A stretch of DNA of 50,024 nt, taken from positions 1,087 through 51,110 of the forward strand of contig DFSO01000046.1 of NCBI GenBank assembly GCA_002378665.1. Reading direction: 5' to 3'. This DNA is from Loktanella sp. UBA3435 (lineage in GTDB: Bacteria; Pseudomonadota; Alphaproteobacteria; Rhodobacterales; Rhodobacteraceae). The translations under genes and the position numbers were made by a program. The notes beneath the pieces were generated by a model. It saw only the letters and a program-made list of their open reading frames with translations, ran no database searches and had not been told where the DNA came from. Shown here piece by piece: positions 48,807 through 50,024 of this stretch (position 1 is the first letter of the stretch; each line of letters begins with the position of its first letter).

Positions 48807-50015
48807 GTGAGCCGCCGCGTCGTCATCACAGGGGCAGGGACGATCAATGCCTTGGGCCATGATGTGGCCAGTACGATGGCGGCCATGAAAGAAGGGCGCT
48901 GTGGCATCGGCCCGCTTGATATCCGCGACGTGGACAGGCTCTCGATCCAGATCGGCGCACAGGTCAAAGGTTACGACGAACAATCCCATTTCAACCGCCA
49001 ACAAATCGCGCTTTATGACCGCTTTACCCAGTTTACGCTTTTGGCTGCGCGTGAGGCATTAGCCCAATCTGGCCTGACTTTTAACGGCGCTTTGGCTGAT
49101 CAATCGGGTGTGATCCTTGGCACCTCTGGCGGCGGGCTGACGACCCAGGACGAGAATTACCGCTCCGTCTATGAAGAGGGCAAAAATCGCGTGCATCCGT
49201 TCATTGTGCCAAAGCTGATGAACAACGCAGCTGTGTCTCAGGTGTCGATGGAATGGAACTTGCGCGGCCCGTCGTTCACCGTGTCGACGGCTTGCGCCTC
49301 ATCCAATCACGCGATGGGGCAGGCGTTTAATATGGTCCGCTCTGGCATGGCCACGGTCATGGTGACGGGCGGATCAGAAAGCATGTTGTGCTTTGGCGGG
49401 ATCAAGGCGTGGGAAGGTCTGCGGGTCATGTCCAAAGATGCCTGCCGCCCGTTCTCGGCCACGCGCAACGGGATGGTGCAAGGCGAGGGCGCTGGGGTTT
49501 TCGTCTTTGAGGATTACGAGCATGCGGTGAAACGCGGCGCGGATATTTTGTGCGAAGTTGCGGGCTTTGCGATGTCGTCTGACGCCTCTGATATCGTGAT
49601 GCCGTCCAAGCAAGGTGCGGCGCGCGCGATTGCGGGGGCTCTGCGCGATGCCAAGATTGATCGGTCTGAGGTCGGCTATATCAATGCGCATGGCACAGGC
49701 ACGGCGGCCAATGACAAAACAGAATGTGCGGCGGTCGCTGATGTTTTTGGCCCTCATGCCGATAAGCTGATGATCTCATCCACCAAATCCATGCACGGCC
49801 ATTTGATCGGCGGGACAGGGGCTGTAGAGCTATTGGCCTGCATCATGGCGCTCCGCGACGGGGTGATTGCGCCGACGATTGGCTATGAAGAACCCGATCC
49901 CGAATGCGCACTTGATGTGGTGCCAAACGAGGCCCGCGATGCGGATGTCGATGTGGTCCTGTCGAATGCTTTCGCATTTGGTGGGCTTAATGCGGTGATC
50001 GCACTACGCAAATAG
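48807..50015 (+). CDS. Beta-ketoacyl-ACP synthase (FabF-like)
   Basis: Condensing enzyme that elongates acyl-ACP. The 402 residues have the thiolase fold with catalytic Cys163 in VSTACASSNHAMGQA, His295 in INAHGTGTAANDKTE and His332 in SSTKSMHGHLIGG, plus the FabF-type GEGAGVFVFEDYEHA. It starts at a GTG directly after the ACP stop. Being paired with a private ACP behind lpxD suggests making a special fatty acid, for lipid A or another envelope lipid; this is inference. It is complete, ending 9 bases before the window edge. Confidence 0.9.
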   Translation: MSRRVVITGAGTINALGHDVASTMAAMKEGRCGIGPLDIRDVDRLSIQIGAQVKGYDEQSHFNRQQIALYDRFTQFTLLAAREALAQSGLTFNGALADQSGVILGTSGGGLTTQDENYRSVYEEGKNRVHPFIVPKLMNNAAVSQVSMEWNLRGPSFTVSTACASSNHAMGQAFNMVRSGMATVMVTGGSESMLCFGGIKAWEGLRVMSKDACRPFSATRNGMVQGEGAGVFVFEDYEHAVKRGADILCEVAGFAMSSDASDIVMPSKQGAARAIAGALRDAKIDRSEVGYINAHGTGTAANDKTECAAVADVFGPHADKLMISSTKSMHGHLIGGTGAVELLACIMALRDGVIAPTIGYEEPDPECALDVVPNEARDADVDVVLSNAFAFGGLNAVIALRK

Positions 50016-50024
50016 AAACTGCGC

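Overview
The window looks like ordinary chromosomal core DNA from an alphaproteobacterium of the order Rhodobacterales, most likely the marine roseobacter group. The basis is gene order and family type: rpmF-plsX-fabH-ihfA-merR, lptF-lptG-lptD-surA-pdxA-rsmA, prfA-prmC-DUF4167, a long two-domain dCTP deaminase, an OlsB-type acyltransferase, and an iscR-led suf operon whose IscR has lost its cluster-binding cysteines. I see no integrase, transposase, phage gene, CRISPR array or plasmid gene. Coding density is very high and many neighbours overlap by 1 to 8 bases. The species assignment is inference.

Layout. 1-5060 (mostly minus): DUF177/YceD, rpmF, plsX, fabH, ihfA, a MerR regulator, tRNA-Pro(GGG) with terminator, and a dcd gene cut by the left edge. 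5133-8206 (plus): bamE, an OlsB-type acyltransferase and uup. 8283-10185 (minus): an orphan iron-type periplasmic binding protein and mazG. 10246-15729 (plus): an M20 amidohydrolase, two tandem ureohydrolases, a DUF1499 protein, prfA and prmC, then DUF4167 to 16484. 16519-24631 (minus): the outer-membrane biogenesis run lptF-lptG-lptD-surA, followed by pdxA, rsmA and a murein-endopeptidase-like gene. 24771-26699 (plus): pepA and holC. 26696-29896 (minus): ABC-F, marC, a retropepsin-like protease and a 32-residue lipoprotein. 30022-31153 (plus): ndk and a membrane-anchored nuclease. 31155-36957 (minus): DUF4112, a TfoX C-domain protein, a 39-residue Pro/Ala-rich ORF, a DEAD-box helicase, a methyltransferase, an HD phosphohydrolase, a 73-residue protein and an alpha/beta hydrolase. 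37141-44646 (plus): iscR, a NifS-like desulfurase, sufB, a membrane protein, sufC, sufD, a Yip1-like membrane protein and sufS. Then tRNA-Arg(CCG), a bidirectional terminator, a Tat-exported DUF882 peptidase (minus), an L,D-transpeptidase, lpxD, a dedicated acyl carrier protein and a ketoacyl synthase.

Three themes link the genes. Envelope building: LptD/F/G, LpxD, BamE, SurA, the L,D-transpeptidase, DUF882, the MepA-like peptidase, OlsB and PlsX/FabH. Translation: rpmF, prfA, prmC, rsmA, two ABC-F proteins, a DEAD helicase and two tRNAs. Iron-sulfur assembly: a SUF operon controlled by an atypical IscR.

I found no clear new multi-gene system. The best leads are the iscR-suf promoter, which carries two adjacent 17-bp palindromes, one overlapping the predicted -10; a near copy of the first palindrome inside the desulfurase gene, written in rare codons; two membrane proteins embedded in the suf operon; two unlisted small ORFs (a 32-residue lipoprotein and a 39-residue Pro/Ala-rich peptide with its own structured 3' end); three 7-bp repeats at exact 11-bp spacing before the DUF1499 gene; and an lpxD-acp-ketoacyl synthase trio.
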